Positions 9,233 to 18,659 of a DNA stretch of 64,000 nucleotides are shown piece by piece. The position numbers and the translations under genes were made by a program. The notes beneath the pieces are model-generated. The model was given only the letters and a program-made list of their open reading frames with translations, was not told the origin of the DNA and did no database searches. This DNA is from BOG-931 sp963761525 (GTDB taxonomy: Bacteria > Pseudomonadota > Alphaproteobacteria > Rhizobiales > Xanthobacteraceae). Within the stretch, counting starts at the first letter, position 1. Every line of letters begins with the position of its first letter. The stretch lies in contig CAVXHG010000006.1 in assembly GCA_963761525.1 (NCBI GenBank), positions 496,001 to 560,000 of the forward strand, in the 5' to 3' direction.

Positions 9233-10246
9233 ATGCGCAAACACGCGCAATTGGGGCTGTGCGTAGGACTTGTCGCCGCGGCTGTCGCTGGAGTCTCTAT
9301 GCTCTCGATGGGCCAAGTGCAGGCCGACGATCCGAATAGCGCGCCCAATCCGTATCATGTCGTCGAGCACTGGGCGAAGCTTCCCGAGGGCCGCACCTGG
9401 GGAATGCCGATCGGTGTCGACATTGACCATGACGGCACCAGTCTCTGGGTATTCGACCGTTGCGGCGGCAAGACCTGCGTCGGCTCGAGTGTCGCACCGA
9501 TCCAGAAGTTCGATGCTACCGGCCGTCAGGTCGTGAGTTTCGGCTCACGTTTGTTCAACTGGCCGCACGGTCTCTTTGCTGCGCCGGATGGCAGCGTCTG
9601 GATCACCGACGGTCAGTCCGGAGGCGGCAAAGGTGAGACAGTTATGAAGTTTGCGTCCGATGGCCGCGTGTTGATGACGCTCGGCAAGCCGGGCGTTGCC
9701 GGCGCCGGCAACGACGAACTCAACGGACCATCCGACGTTCTGGTCGCACCCAATGGTAATATCTTCGTCGCTGATGGCCATGGCGACAAAACCAACGACC
9801 GCATGGTCAAATATTCGCGCGACGGGAAATTCCTGATGACCTGGGGCCATCATGGCTCCGGCCAGGGCGACTTCAATGTCCCGCATGGACTTGCGATGGA
9901 TTCGGCCGGCCGTCTCTATGTTGCCGATCGTGCCAACAACCGCATCCAGATTTTCGATCAGAATGGCAAGTTTGTTGCCGAGTGGAAGCAGTTCGGCCGA
10001 CCGAGCGGAATCTATATCCGCAACGACATCATCTATGTCGCCGACTCGCAGTCGAGCGAAAAGGTGAATGCGCCTTTCAAACAAGGCATCCGTATCGGCA
10101 ACGTGAAAGACGGCAAGGTCACCGCTTTCATTCCGCAAAGTGACCCCAAGTCGGAAATGCCTGAAGCTGTCACCGCCGACAAGGACGGCAATATATTCGG
10201 CGGCTTCACCGCCGACATGGATCTCAAAGAATTCGTCAAAAACTGA
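9233..10246 (+). CDS. secreted NHL-repeat beta-propeller protein
   Basis: A 337-residue protein with a Sec-type signal peptide (about residues 1-29, ending SMGQVQADD) followed by repeated NHL-type blades, such as NGNIFVADGHGDKTNDRMVKYS and GRLYVADRANNRIQIF. The fold resembles peptidyl-alpha-hydroxyglycine alpha-amidating lyase and SMP-30/gluconolactonase-like propellers. I chose ATG 9233 because GGGAGGGAG lies just upstream and the signal peptide begins there. The gene is divergent from the cyclase gene across 185 bp and ends in a strong terminator. Function beyond a periplasmic binding or lyase propeller is not known. Confidence 0.82.
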   Translation: MRKHAQLGLCVGLVAAAVAGVSMLSMGQVQADDPNSAPNPYHVVEHWAKLPEGRTWGMPIGVDIDHDGTSLWVFDRCGGKTCVGSSVAPIQKFDATGRQVVSFGSRLFNWPHGLFAAPDGSVWITDGQSGGGKGETVMKFASDGRVLMTLGKPGVAGAGNDELNGPSDVLVAPNGNIFVADGHGDKTNDRMVKYSRDGKFLMTWGHHGSGQGDFNVPHGLAMDSAGRLYVADRANNRIQIFDQNGKFVAEWKQFGRPSGIYIRNDIIYVADSQSSEKVNAPFKQGIRIGNVKDGKVTAFIPQSDPKSEMPEAVTADKDGNIFGGFTADMDLKEFVKN

Positions 10247-10274
10247 ATACAACAAAAATGCTTGAAAAGGATGC

Positions 10275-10305
10275 ACGCCGGCAAAGTCTTGCCGGCGTTT
10301 TGTTT
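10275..10305 (+). terminator. rho-independent terminator after the propeller gene
   Basis: The 10-bp arms ACGCCGGCAA (10275-10284) and TTGCCGGCGT (10289-10298) enclose a 4-base loop and are followed by TTTGTTTT. Confidence 0.85.
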
Positions 10306-10392
10306 TAAAGTTTGCCCGGCGGGGCTGCAAAACACGCTGCGGGCATCATATGCTCACAGCAAGCGATACCCCATCAAGCAGCGAGATAAGCA

Positions 10393-11797
10393 ATGACTGA
10401 AACGCGGCGTTGGCTGGTGCTGGCCGTAGTGTTGATGGGGACATTCATGGCCGTCCTCGACGTTGCCATCGTCAACGTCGCCATCCCGTCGATCCGCGCC
10501 GACCTGAATGCAAACTTCGGCGAGATCGAGTTCGTGGTTTCCGCCTACACGCTGACCTACGCCTGTTTGCTCGTTACCGGCGGCCGGCTCGGTGACAATT
10601 ATGGCCGCAAGACTCTTTTTGTCATCGGACTGGCGGTGTTTGCCGCAGCATCCGCGGGATGCGGCCTGGCGCCGACAAGCAACCTGCTGATTTGGCGCGC
10701 GCGCCGTTCAGGGCGTCGGCGGCGCTTTGATGTATCCGCAAGTGCTCGCCATTATCCAAATCAATTTCTCCGGCAACGAACGTGCACGCGCGCTTGGCAT
10801 CTTCGGTTCGGTCATCGGTATCGCCGCTGTGGCCGGCCAGATTCTTGGCGGCACAATCCTCGCACTCGACATCTGGAATCTGGAATGGCGGCCGATCTTT
10901 CTGGTCAACGTGCCACTGGCGCTGGGGACGATTATCGCCGCACTCTTCATCCTGCCAAAGGACGAGCATCACGACGCCGTCGGCCTCGACTGGGGTGGCG
11001 TTGCGCTGATCACGACGGCGCTGGTGATGCTGATCGTGCCGCTGCTTGAGGGCCGCGAGCTCGGCTGGCCGATCTGGATGTGGGCAAGTCTGATCGCGTC
11101 GTTTCCGGTGTTTGCCCTGTTTGTCTGGTACGAGCGACGCTTCGCGGCGCGCGGCGGCCGGGCGCTGGTGCGGATGGAGTTGTTTGCCAACGAAAGTTTT
11201 GCGTTCGGCGTGCCGATCGCCGCGCTGTTCATGGCGTCCTATGCCGGCTTCCTGTTCACGCTGGCTCTTTATCTTCAGGTCGGCCTCGGCTTTACACCGC
11301 TGCAGTCAGGCATGACCTATACGCCAACGGCGATCGGCTTTTTTATCACATCGCTCGCTGCGCCTCGGCTCATTCCATTGCTCGGACGCCAGGTGCTGAC
11401 GTTGGGCTATATCGTCAGCGCATTTGGCCTCGCAGCAACGGCGACGACGGTATTCTCCGCCGGCGCGCGATTGCATGGTTTCGAGCTTGCGCCATGTCTG
11501 TTCATTGTCGGCCTCGGCAACGGCTTTGGCCTGAGCCCACTGGTCGGCACCGTCATTGCAGGCCTCGCACCGCAAGAGGCGGGCGCAGGCGCGGGCGTCG
11601 TGACGACGACACTGCAAGTCGGCAACGCGCTGGGTGTCGCGATCGTCGGCCTGTTGTTCTTCACACTGCTTGGCACTGCGACGTCGGAAGCGGCCTATGC
11701 GGACGCGTTCTCCCTGACGTTGCCGGCATGCGCGGTGATGATGCTGGCCGCTGCGATTCTTGTGCACCGCTTGCCGCGTACCCCGTTCGAAGTCTAG
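10393..11797 (+). CDS. DHA2-type MFS transporter, interrupted by one frameshift
   Basis: Two overlapping frames encode one 14-helix drug/H+ antiporter of the EmrB/QacA type. The first (from 10393) starts MTETRRWLVL and holds GRLGDNYGRK, the loop 2-3 motif. The second continues with AVQGVGGALMYPQ to the stop at 11797. The break lies in a GCGCGC run at 10696-10705: removing one base gives LIWARAVQGVGGALMY, the expected family sequence, and a 467-residue protein of normal length. The frameshift may be a real mutation or a consensus error. A TetR-like remnant follows on the same strand. Substrates are not predictable. Confidence 0.8.
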
Positions 11798-11848
11798 AAC
11801 GCGCTGGTCGAGCGCCTGCCCGGCTGGAGCTCAGGATTTGCCTATTCG

Positions 11849-12340
11849 ATGTTCCTGATGACCGGAGGACGACTGGGCGATCGTCTGGTGCAAGACCTTG
11901 TCGCGCACGTGATCGAACGGCGCTTGCAACGCGTGCAAGAAGCGCCGCTATCGGTCGGCGATTTCCTCGCTTTCCATTTTCGCGGTGCCGAGGCCGACGT
12001 CGCCTGGCTGCATTATCTGATGCGCGAGGCGCTGGTGTTCGGCAATCGGCCGGTGCCTTCCGAGCAGGAGCGGCAGGAGGCGGTCTCGCTGCAAGTGCAG
12101 GAAATTCGCGACCGCCAGGCCGCAGGTCTGCTTCCTGCCGACCTCGATCCCGGCTATTTGCGGCTTCTCGGCTTCGCCTTGATGAACTATCCGCGAATGC
12201 TGCCGCAAATCACGCGCATGGCCACCGGCATGACCCCTGACAATCCGAATTTTGCCGCCCGCTGGGAGGCACTTCTGCGCGAAGTCGGTTCCTGGATCGA
12301 GGAAGCAGCACGCCGCAAACGCGCTTTGCCGGCGGGCTGA
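11849..12340 (+). pseudogene. TetR-like C-terminal domain lacking its DNA-binding domain
   Basis: A 163-residue helical protein resembling the ligand-binding half of TetR/AcrR regulators that sit beside MFS transporters (VQEIRDRQAAGLLPADLDPGY, then ALMNYPRMLPQITRMATG). Such proteins should begin with an HTH of about 45 residues. Here only 51 bp separate the MFS stop from the first ATG, and no HTH can be read in any frame. The frame is the same as that of the MFS C-terminus, separated by the MFS stop at 11795-11797. It is probably a truncated regulator gene left by a deletion. It could still be an expressed ligand-binding fragment. Confidence 0.5.
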
Positions 12341-12453
12341 TTTAACGGAAAATACCGGCGACGTTGCAGCCCCCTGACCCCGCCGGTATATACCCGCCGT
12401 CGCGCAGGCTTTAAGCCAGCGATGGTTTTGTTGATGGCTGTGAACTGAAAACG

Positions 12454-13716
12454 ATGGCCCGTCTGGTAATGAAATTCGGCGGAACGTCGGTCGCCGACCT
12501 CGACCGCATCCGCAACGTCGCGCGCCACGTCAAGCGCGAGGTCGATGCCGGCCACGAGGTCGCCGTCGTTGTTTCAGCTATGGCTGGCGCAACCAATCAG
12601 CTGGTCGCCTGGTGCGAGCAGGCGATCAAGGAACGCCGCATCTTCGATGCGCGCGAATATGATGCCGTGGTCGCGACCGGCGAACAGGTCACCGCCGGTC
12701 TGCTGGCGATCACGTTGCAAGACATGGATATCAATGCGCGGTCCTGGCAGGGGTGGCAGGTCCCGATCCTGACATCGGACGCCCACGCCTCGGCGCGAAT
12801 CCAGGACATCGACGGCGCGGAACTCATTCATCGCTTCAAGGAGCGCAGGGAAGTCGCCGTGATCGCCGGCTTCCAGGGCCTCCATGAGGAGACCGGCCGG
12901 GTCACGACACTTGGCCGCGGCGGTTCGGACACATCGGCGGTGGCGATTGCCGCGGCCATTCGCGCCGACCGTTGCGATATTTATACCGACGTCGACGGTG
13001 TCTACACCACCGATCCGCGGGTCGTGCCGCGGGCGCAACGGCTCGACAAGGTCGCGTTCGAGGAAATGCTGGAACTGGCTTCGCTTGGCGCCAAGGTTTT
13101 ACAGGTGCGCTCGGTCGAGCTTGGCATGGTGCATAATGTCCGCATTTTCGTGCGCTCGAGTTTCGACAAGCCCGAAGATATCGATCCGCATCGCGATCCG
13201 CCTGGAACGCTCATCTGCGACGAGAGTGAAATCATGGAACAACAGACAGTCACCGGCATCGCTTTCTCCCGCGACGAGGCACAAATCTCGATTCGCCAGG
13301 TGCAGGACAAGCCGGGCGTGGCGGCGGCGATTTTCGGTCCGCTGGCCGACTCCAGTATCAACGTCGACATGATCGTCCAGAACGTCTCGGCCGACGGCAA
13401 GACCACCGACCTGACCTTCACCGTACCGGCAGTCGATTATCAGCGATCACTCGACACCATCGAAAAGGCCAAGCCTGCCATCGGTTATACCAGGCTCGAC
13501 GGCGCCACCGACGTTGCCAAGATATCCGTGATCGGCATCGGCATGCGCAGCCACGCCGGCGTCGCCGCCCAGGCGTTCAGCGCGCTGGCCGAGCGCTCAA
13601 TCAATATCCGCGCCATCACCACCTCCGAGATCAAATTTTCGCTGTTGATTGACGCGGCGTTTACCGAGCTCGCGGTGCGTACCCTGCACTCGCTGTACGG
13701 CCTCGATAAAGCGTAG
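12454..13716 (+). CDS. lysC: aspartate kinase
   Basis: A 420-residue aspartokinase that makes aspartyl phosphate, the first step to lysine, threonine, methionine and diaminopimelate. The N-terminal kinase motif is KFGGTSVAD (residues 5-13), followed by the TTLGRGGSDTSAVA loop near 150 and DVDGVYTTDPRVV. Two C-terminal ACT domains (about 260-420) give allosteric control by lysine or threonine. It leads the block lysC-ptsP-prfA-prmC, a conserved order in Hyphomicrobiales. I see no lysine riboswitch in the 113 bp upstream. Confidence 0.96.
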   Translation: MARLVMKFGGTSVADLDRIRNVARHVKREVDAGHEVAVVVSAMAGATNQLVAWCEQAIKERRIFDAREYDAVVATGEQVTAGLLAITLQDMDINARSWQGWQVPILTSDAHASARIQDIDGAELIHRFKERREVAVIAGFQGLHEETGRVTTLGRGGSDTSAVAIAAAIRADRCDIYTDVDGVYTTDPRVVPRAQRLDKVAFEEMLELASLGAKVLQVRSVELGMVHNVRIFVRSSFDKPEDIDPHRDPPGTLICDESEIMEQQTVTGIAFSRDEAQISIRQVQDKPGVAAAIFGPLADSSINVDMIVQNVSADGKTTDLTFTVPAVDYQRSLDTIEKAKPAIGYTRLDGATDVAKISVIGIGMRSHAGVAAQAFSALAERSINIRAITTSEIKFSLLIDAAFTELAVRTLHSLYGLDKA

Positions 13717-13929
13717 CTGGAATAAGTCAAAAGTGTCCCTACGTTGCGGCGCACAATAAGCGCCCACGGTCATACCGCTGTCTCTGGCTTGCGGTTTGCA
13801 TACCGCTTTCGATATAGGCTGGGGGGTAGTCGCTGCGGGATGGGACCTGGGCGGCCTCCTCTTTCGACAATGGCCGGCGCGAATGGGCGGCGCCTCGGCT
13901 TGAAACTAAGGCCTAAGGGAGCTGCCGCC

Positions 13930-16197
13930 ATGCGTGGCGCGCTCGGCGGTCCGCGCGTGCTGTTGCGCCGACTTCGCGAAGTGATGGCGGAGCCGGTCAG
14001 TGCGCAGGAGCGCCTTGATAAGATCGTGGTGCTGATCGCCGCAAACATGGTTGCGGAGGTGTGCTCGGTCTATGTCTTGCGTGTCGACGCTACGCTGGAA
14101 CTCTACGCCACCGAAGGCTTGAAGCGCGACGCCGTGCACCAAACGGTGTTGCGCTCCGACGAAGGCCTGGTTGGCCTGGTTGCGAGCCAGGCAAGCGCCA
14201 TCAATCTGTCGAACGCGCAGGCGCATCCGGCCTTCTCGTTCCGGCCGGAAACCGGCGAAGAGATTTATCACTCGTTCCTTGGTGTGCCGATTCTGCGCGC
14301 CGGCAACACGCTTGGTGTGCTGGACGTACAGAACCGCGCACGGCGCACTTATTCCGAGGAAGAAGTCGAAGCGCTGCAAACCACCGCGATGGTGCTCGCC
14401 GAGATGATCGCCTCCGGCGAGCTGTCGGCGATGGCGCTGCCGGGAGCCGAGCCCGCGGCGCGGCGTTCGGTCCATCACAAAGGGGCGGGGCTCAGCGACG
14501 GTATAGCGCTCGGCCATGTCGTTCTGCACGAGCCGCGTGTTGTCGTCACCAATTACATCGCCGACGACATCCCGAAGGAGATGAAGCATCTCGAACAAGC
14601 GATCGAGACGCTGCGCAGCAATCTGGACGAAATGCTCGAGCACGGTGACGTGGTCGACGGTGGCGAACACCGCGAAGTGCTCGAAGCCTATCGCATGTTC
14701 GCGCACGATCGTGGCTGGGTGCACAAGCTCGAAGAAGCCGTGATGACCGGCCTCACTGCCGAAGCTGCCGTGGAGCGCGTGCAATCCGATACCCGGGCCC
14801 GCATGATACGGCAGACCGATCCGTATTTGCGCGAACGCCTCCATGACCTCGACGACCTCGCCAACCGCCTGATGCGCCAGCTTACCGGCCGCGATCATGC
14901 GCCGTCCCGCGAAAGCCTTCCCGAGAATGCCATCCTGGTTGCGCGTTCGATGGGCCCGGCCGCATTGCTGGACTACGACCGCAAGCGCCTGCGCGGCCTG
15001 GTGCTGGAGGAAGGCGGGCCGCAGTCCCACGTCGCGATCGTTGCCCGCGCTCTCGGCATTCCGGCAGTCGGTGAAATCGACAACGCGACCGGCGTGGTCG
15101 ATCCGGGCGATGCCATCATTGTCGACGGCTCGACCGGCGACTTGCACGTGCGGCCCTTGCCGGACATGGAAGCAGCCTATGCCGAGCGGGTCAGGCTGCG
15201 GGCGCGGCGGCAGTTGCAATACCAGGCATTGCGCGACCGGCCTTGCATCACAAAGGACGGCCAGGAAATAACATTGATGCTCAATGCCGGATTGAGCGTC
15301 GACCTGCCGCATATTGCCGACACGGGTGCCGCCGGCATCGGCCTTTTCCGCACCGAGCTGCAATTCATGGTGGCGCCGAATTTCCCGCGCAGCACCGAGC
15401 AATATCTGCTTTACCGCGCCGTTCTCGACGCCGCTGGCGACAAGCCCGTCACCTTTCGCACCCTCGATATCGGCGGCGACAAGGTGCTGCCTTACATGCG
15501 TAACGTCGAGGAGGAAAATCCGGCATTGGGCTGGCGTGCGATCCGGCTTGGCCTCGATCGGCCCGGACTCTTGCGTACCCAAATACGCGCGCTGCTTCGC
15601 GCCGCCGGAAGCCGCGCGCTCAAGATCATGTTCCCGATGGTTTCGACGGTGCAGGAATTCGATCAAGCTAAGGAGCTGGTCGAACGCGAGCTGACGCATC
15701 TGCGCCGCCACGGCCACAAATTGCCTGACCAGGTCGAAGTTGGCAGCATGGTCGAGGTGCCGTCGCTGCTCTATCAGCTCGATGAATTACTGGAGCGCGT
15801 CGATTTTCTGTCGGTCGGCTCGAACGATCTGGTGCAATTCCTCTACGCAATCGATCGCGGCAACGCACGGGTTGCAAACCGCTTCGACGCCTTGTCGGCT
15901 CCGGTGCTGCGTGCACTTAAAGACATCGCCGAAAAGGCTCGCGAGCACAAAAAGCCGGTCACGTTGTGCGGCGAACTGGCATCCCAGCCGCTTGGCGCTC
16001 TGGCGCTGGTTGGCATCGGCTATCGCGCTTTGTCGCTAACGCCGTCTGCGATCGGTCCGGTGAAGGCAATGCTGCTTGATCTCGATTGCCGCAAGACCGA
16101 CGCCTTCCTGTCGCCCCTGATCGACAAGCCGACCCGTGGCACGAACATCCGCACGCAGCTCGAAAAATTTGCCGCCGACAACGGCCTGCAAGTATAA
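13930..16197 (+). CDS. ptsP: phosphoenolpyruvate-protein phosphotransferase, nitrogen PTS enzyme I
   Basis: A 755-residue EI-Ntr. Domains in order are a GAF sensor (about 20-165), the PEP-utilising N-terminal/HPr-binding domain (about 180-300), the swivelling phosphohistidine domain with GGPQSHVAIVARALGIPAVG (near 360), and the C-terminal TIM barrel with GIGLFRTELQFM and LCGELASQP. It moves phosphate from PEP to NPr and EIIA-Ntr. I chose ATG 13930, which gives the family length and has AAGGGAG upstream. An in-frame ATG at 13744 would add 62 residues that look non-coding. The GAF domain implies glutamine sensing, as in relatives. Confidence 0.95.
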   Translation: MRGALGGPRVLLRRLREVMAEPVSAQERLDKIVVLIAANMVAEVCSVYVLRVDATLELYATEGLKRDAVHQTVLRSDEGLVGLVASQASAINLSNAQAHPAFSFRPETGEEIYHSFLGVPILRAGNTLGVLDVQNRARRTYSEEEVEALQTTAMVLAEMIASGELSAMALPGAEPAARRSVHHKGAGLSDGIALGHVVLHEPRVVVTNYIADDIPKEMKHLEQAIETLRSNLDEMLEHGDVVDGGEHREVLEAYRMFAHDRGWVHKLEEAVMTGLTAEAAVERVQSDTRARMIRQTDPYLRERLHDLDDLANRLMRQLTGRDHAPSRESLPENAILVARSMGPAALLDYDRKRLRGLVLEEGGPQSHVAIVARALGIPAVGEIDNATGVVDPGDAIIVDGSTGDLHVRPLPDMEAAYAERVRLRARRQLQYQALRDRPCITKDGQEITLMLNAGLSVDLPHIADTGAAGIGLFRTELQFMVAPNFPRSTEQYLLYRAVLDAAGDKPVTFRTLDIGGDKVLPYMRNVEEENPALGWRAIRLGLDRPGLLRTQIRALLRAAGSRALKIMFPMVSTVQEFDQAKELVERELTHLRRHGHKLPDQVEVGSMVEVPSLLYQLDELLERVDFLSVGSNDLVQFLYAIDRGNARVANRFDALSAPVLRALKDIAEKAREHKKPVTLCGELASQPLGALALVGIGYRALSLTPSAIGPVKAMLLDLDCRKTDAFLSPLIDKPTRGTNIRTQLEKFAADNGLQV

Positions 16198-16209
16198 GCC
16201 GAACAACCG

Positions 16210-17286
16210 ATGTTGCCCGAACAGAAACTCAACGCGCTCGTCGTCCGCCATGCCACGCTTGAGCGCGAGCTATCATCGCCCTTGCCACCCGAGACCTTCG
16301 TAAAGCTGTCGCGTGAGTTCGCCGAACTTTCGCCTGTCGTGGATGTGGTGAAGTCCTATCGCGAGGTCCGAAATGAGTTCGACGGGCTGACGACGCTGAT
16401 TGACGACCCGTCAACCGACGCCGAAATGCGGTCGATCGCGCAGAGTGAAAAGCCCGAGCTTGAGGCCCGGCTCACCACACTCGAGCAACAATTGCGAATC
16501 ACGCTCCTGCCCAAGGATGCAATGGACGATCGCAACGTCGTTCTCGAAATCCGCGCCGGCACCGGTGGCGACGAAGCGGCGCTGTTCGCAGGCGATCTGT
16601 TTCGCATGTACGAACGCTATGCTGCCGCTCAGGGCTGGAAAACCGAGATCGCCACCGCGAGCGAAGGTACGATGGGGGGGTACAAGGAAGTTATCGCCGA
16701 AATCAAAGGTCGCGGCGCTTTTGCCAAGTTGAAATTCGAATCCGGCGTTCACCGCGTCCAGCGCGTGCCGGATACCGAAACCTCAGGCCGAATTCACACC
16801 TCCGCTGCAACCGTCGCCGTACTGCCGGAAGCGCAAGACATCGATGTGCCGATCAACGACACCGACCTTAGAATCGACACCATGCGCTCCAGTGGCGCGG
16901 GCGGCCAGCACGTCAACAAGACCGAGTCAGCGATCCGCGTGACCCACATTCCGTCCGGCATCGTGGTGATGATGCAGGAGGATCGCTCACAGCATCGCAA
17001 TCGCGCCAAGGCGATGGCAGTCCTTCGCACCCGTCTTTACGATTTCGAGCGCCAGAAGCAGGACGCGGCCCGCGCCGCCGAGCGCCGTGGCCAGGTCGGT
17101 AGCGGCGATCGCTCCGAGCGGATTCGCACTTACAACTATCCGCAAGCGCGCGTATCGGACCACCGCATCAACCTGACGCTCTATAAGCTGCCGCAGATTC
17201 TCGAAGGCGAGGCGCTTGGTGAAATCATTGACGCGCTTGTCGCCGAACGTCAGGCCGAGCTGCTGGCCGCCGAAGAGACTCATTGA
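16210..17286 (+). CDS. prfA: peptide chain release factor 1
   Basis: A 358-residue class I release factor that recognises UAA and UAG. The catalytic GGQ lies in SSGAGGQHVNKTESAIR (about residues 227-243). The decoding region PDTETSGRIH carries the PxT-type tripeptide around 180-190. The gene starts 12 bp after ptsP, and its stop shares one base with the prmC start (TGATG). This pairs it with the methyltransferase that modifies the Gln of its GGQ motif. Confidence 0.97.
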   Translation: MLPEQKLNALVVRHATLERELSSPLPPETFVKLSREFAELSPVVDVVKSYREVRNEFDGLTTLIDDPSTDAEMRSIAQSEKPELEARLTTLEQQLRITLLPKDAMDDRNVVLEIRAGTGGDEAALFAGDLFRMYERYAAAQGWKTEIATASEGTMGGYKEVIAEIKGRGAFAKLKFESGVHRVQRVPDTETSGRIHTSAATVAVLPEAQDIDVPINDTDLRIDTMRSSGAGGQHVNKTESAIRVTHIPSGIVVMMQEDRSQHRNRAKAMAVLRTRLYDFERQKQDAARAAERRGQVGSGDRSERIRTYNYPQARVSDHRINLTLYKLPQILEGEALGEIIDALVAERQAELLAAEETH

Positions 17287-18173
17287 TGACCCGTGACGAC
17301 GCCGCAATTCTCGACGCACAAAGCCTGGCTGAAACACGGCGTGCACTGGCCGCAAAATTTCGCGCTGCCGGCATCGAGTCTGCCGATCTTGATGCACGTA
17401 TTTTGATTGGACATGCTCTCGGCATGGATCATGCCGCATTGGCTGCGGACAGCGCGCGTTCCGTCAAACAAACAGAACTAAATGCCATCACTGCATTTGC
17501 ACAGCGCCGCCTCGATCGCGAACCGGTTGCGCGTATCATCGGTCAAAAGGAATTCTGGAGCCTGCCGTTGCGGCTCAATTCCGCAACACTGGTGCCACGG
17601 CCGGAGACCGAAACCGTTGTTGAAGCCGCGCTTGCCGCCATCGACGCACGGGGCTCCCGCTCCCGCCCGCTTCGCATTGCCGACCTCGGCACCGGCTCGG
17701 GCGCACTGGCGCTGGCGCTGCTCTCCGAGCTACCCAACGCGTTCGTCGTGGGTACGGATTTAGCTACCGACGCGCTCTCTAGGGCGCGCGACAACGCCCG
17801 CGACCTTGGTCTCGATCGTGCAGCTTTTGTTGCCTGCGATTTGGCGCAGGCCTTGCGTGGTCCATTCGATGTGATCGTGTCGAATCCGCCTTACATTGCC
17901 TCTGACGATATCGCCGGCCTCGATCCGGAAGTGCGCACCTACGATCCGCGTCTCGCCCTCGACGGTGGGCTGGATGGCCTCGACGCCTATCGCGCCATCG
18001 CAACGACGGTTCCGGACGTACTCGCGCCCGACGGCGTTTTGGTCGTCGAGCTGGGCATCGGGCAAATGGAACCCGTGACGGCATTATTTGCTGCGGCTGG
18101 GCTTGCGCCGTTACCGCCTCGCTCCGACCTAAGCGGTGTGCCGCGCGCCCTTGTTGCTGAAAAAAGGGCATGA
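17286..18173 (+). CDS. prmC: release factor glutamine methyltransferase
   Basis: A 295-residue SAM-dependent N5-glutamine methyltransferase that modifies the GGQ glutamine of release factors. The N-terminal helical domain is followed by the Rossmann domain with IADLGTGSGALALAL (around 130) and the diagnostic NPPY in VSNPPYIASDD. The ATG at 17286 overlaps the prfA stop by one base, implying translational coupling. An in-frame TTG at 17283 would add only one residue. Confidence 0.95.
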   Translation: MTRDDAAILDAQSLAETRRALAAKFRAAGIESADLDARILIGHALGMDHAALAADSARSVKQTELNAITAFAQRRLDREPVARIIGQKEFWSLPLRLNSATLVPRPETETVVEAALAAIDARGSRSRPLRIADLGTGSGALALALLSELPNAFVVGTDLATDALSRARDNARDLGLDRAAFVACDLAQALRGPFDVIVSNPPYIASDDIAGLDPEVRTYDPRLALDGGLDGLDAYRAIATTVPDVLAPDGVLVVELGIGQMEPVTALFAAAGLAPLPPRSDLSGVPRALVAEKRA

Positions 18174-18659
18174 AATTGAAGCATTGGACCCCGGCAAAAA
18201 AGCGCTTGGAATGTTTGCCGGAACCGACTAGCTTGCCGGCACGGAATCGGCCCAAGAAATGGTGCCGCGCTGCCTTGAAGGCCCGAAGCACAAATTCCCG
18301 GAGAATGGTTCCCGGAGGTTGGTTTCCAGAGGCCGGTAGCGCAGGCTTAAGTCAAAGAGCGAAAGCCGCAACAGACAGCCGGATGGACGGCAAACGGGAT
18401 CGCTGAGTTCAGAGCTGAAGGGCAACCGAAACTTTCATCGGTTAATCGCGTATTCGCCGCCTTATGCGGCTACGCGGACGACGAGGGACGTGAGACATTG
18501 CGGCAATACGAAGTGAGGACCGCACTGCCGAGGATCCGTGAGGTTCGGTGCGATCATGGTGGACACCGTGACGCGACGGCATTGCGTGATTTAATGGGCG
18601 CGAATTCTGGTGAATTGGATAATTTGACTAACAAACAGGGGTTGGTGAAATAGCAAATC
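18174..18659. other. non-coding stretch before the DUF4167 gene, possible long 5' UTR or RNA
   Basis: No convincing gene lies in these 486 bp. A 78-codon frame (18170-18406) lacks any family signature and looks like chance. The region contains small hairpins, for example AACCGA...TCGGTT at 18424-18443 and GCCGC...GCGGC at 18456-18470. It holds the promoter of the DUF4167 gene and perhaps a structured leader or a separate small RNA. I could not match it to RNase P, tmRNA or 6S RNA signatures. Confidence 0.35.

Noticed and set aside
11080..12240. A 386-codon plus-strand frame over the MFS 3' end and the TetR-like gene
   Set aside because: Arg- and Ala-rich composition without motifs; the other frame encodes recognisable protein.
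13906..15717. A 603-codon open frame on the minus strand inside ptsP
   Set aside because: It is antisense to an intact ptsP, shows no family motif and arises from the GC-rich third codon positions.
18170..18406. A 78-codon frame right after prmC
   Set aside because: Overlaps the prmC stop, no motif, odd composition; more likely part of a non-coding leader.
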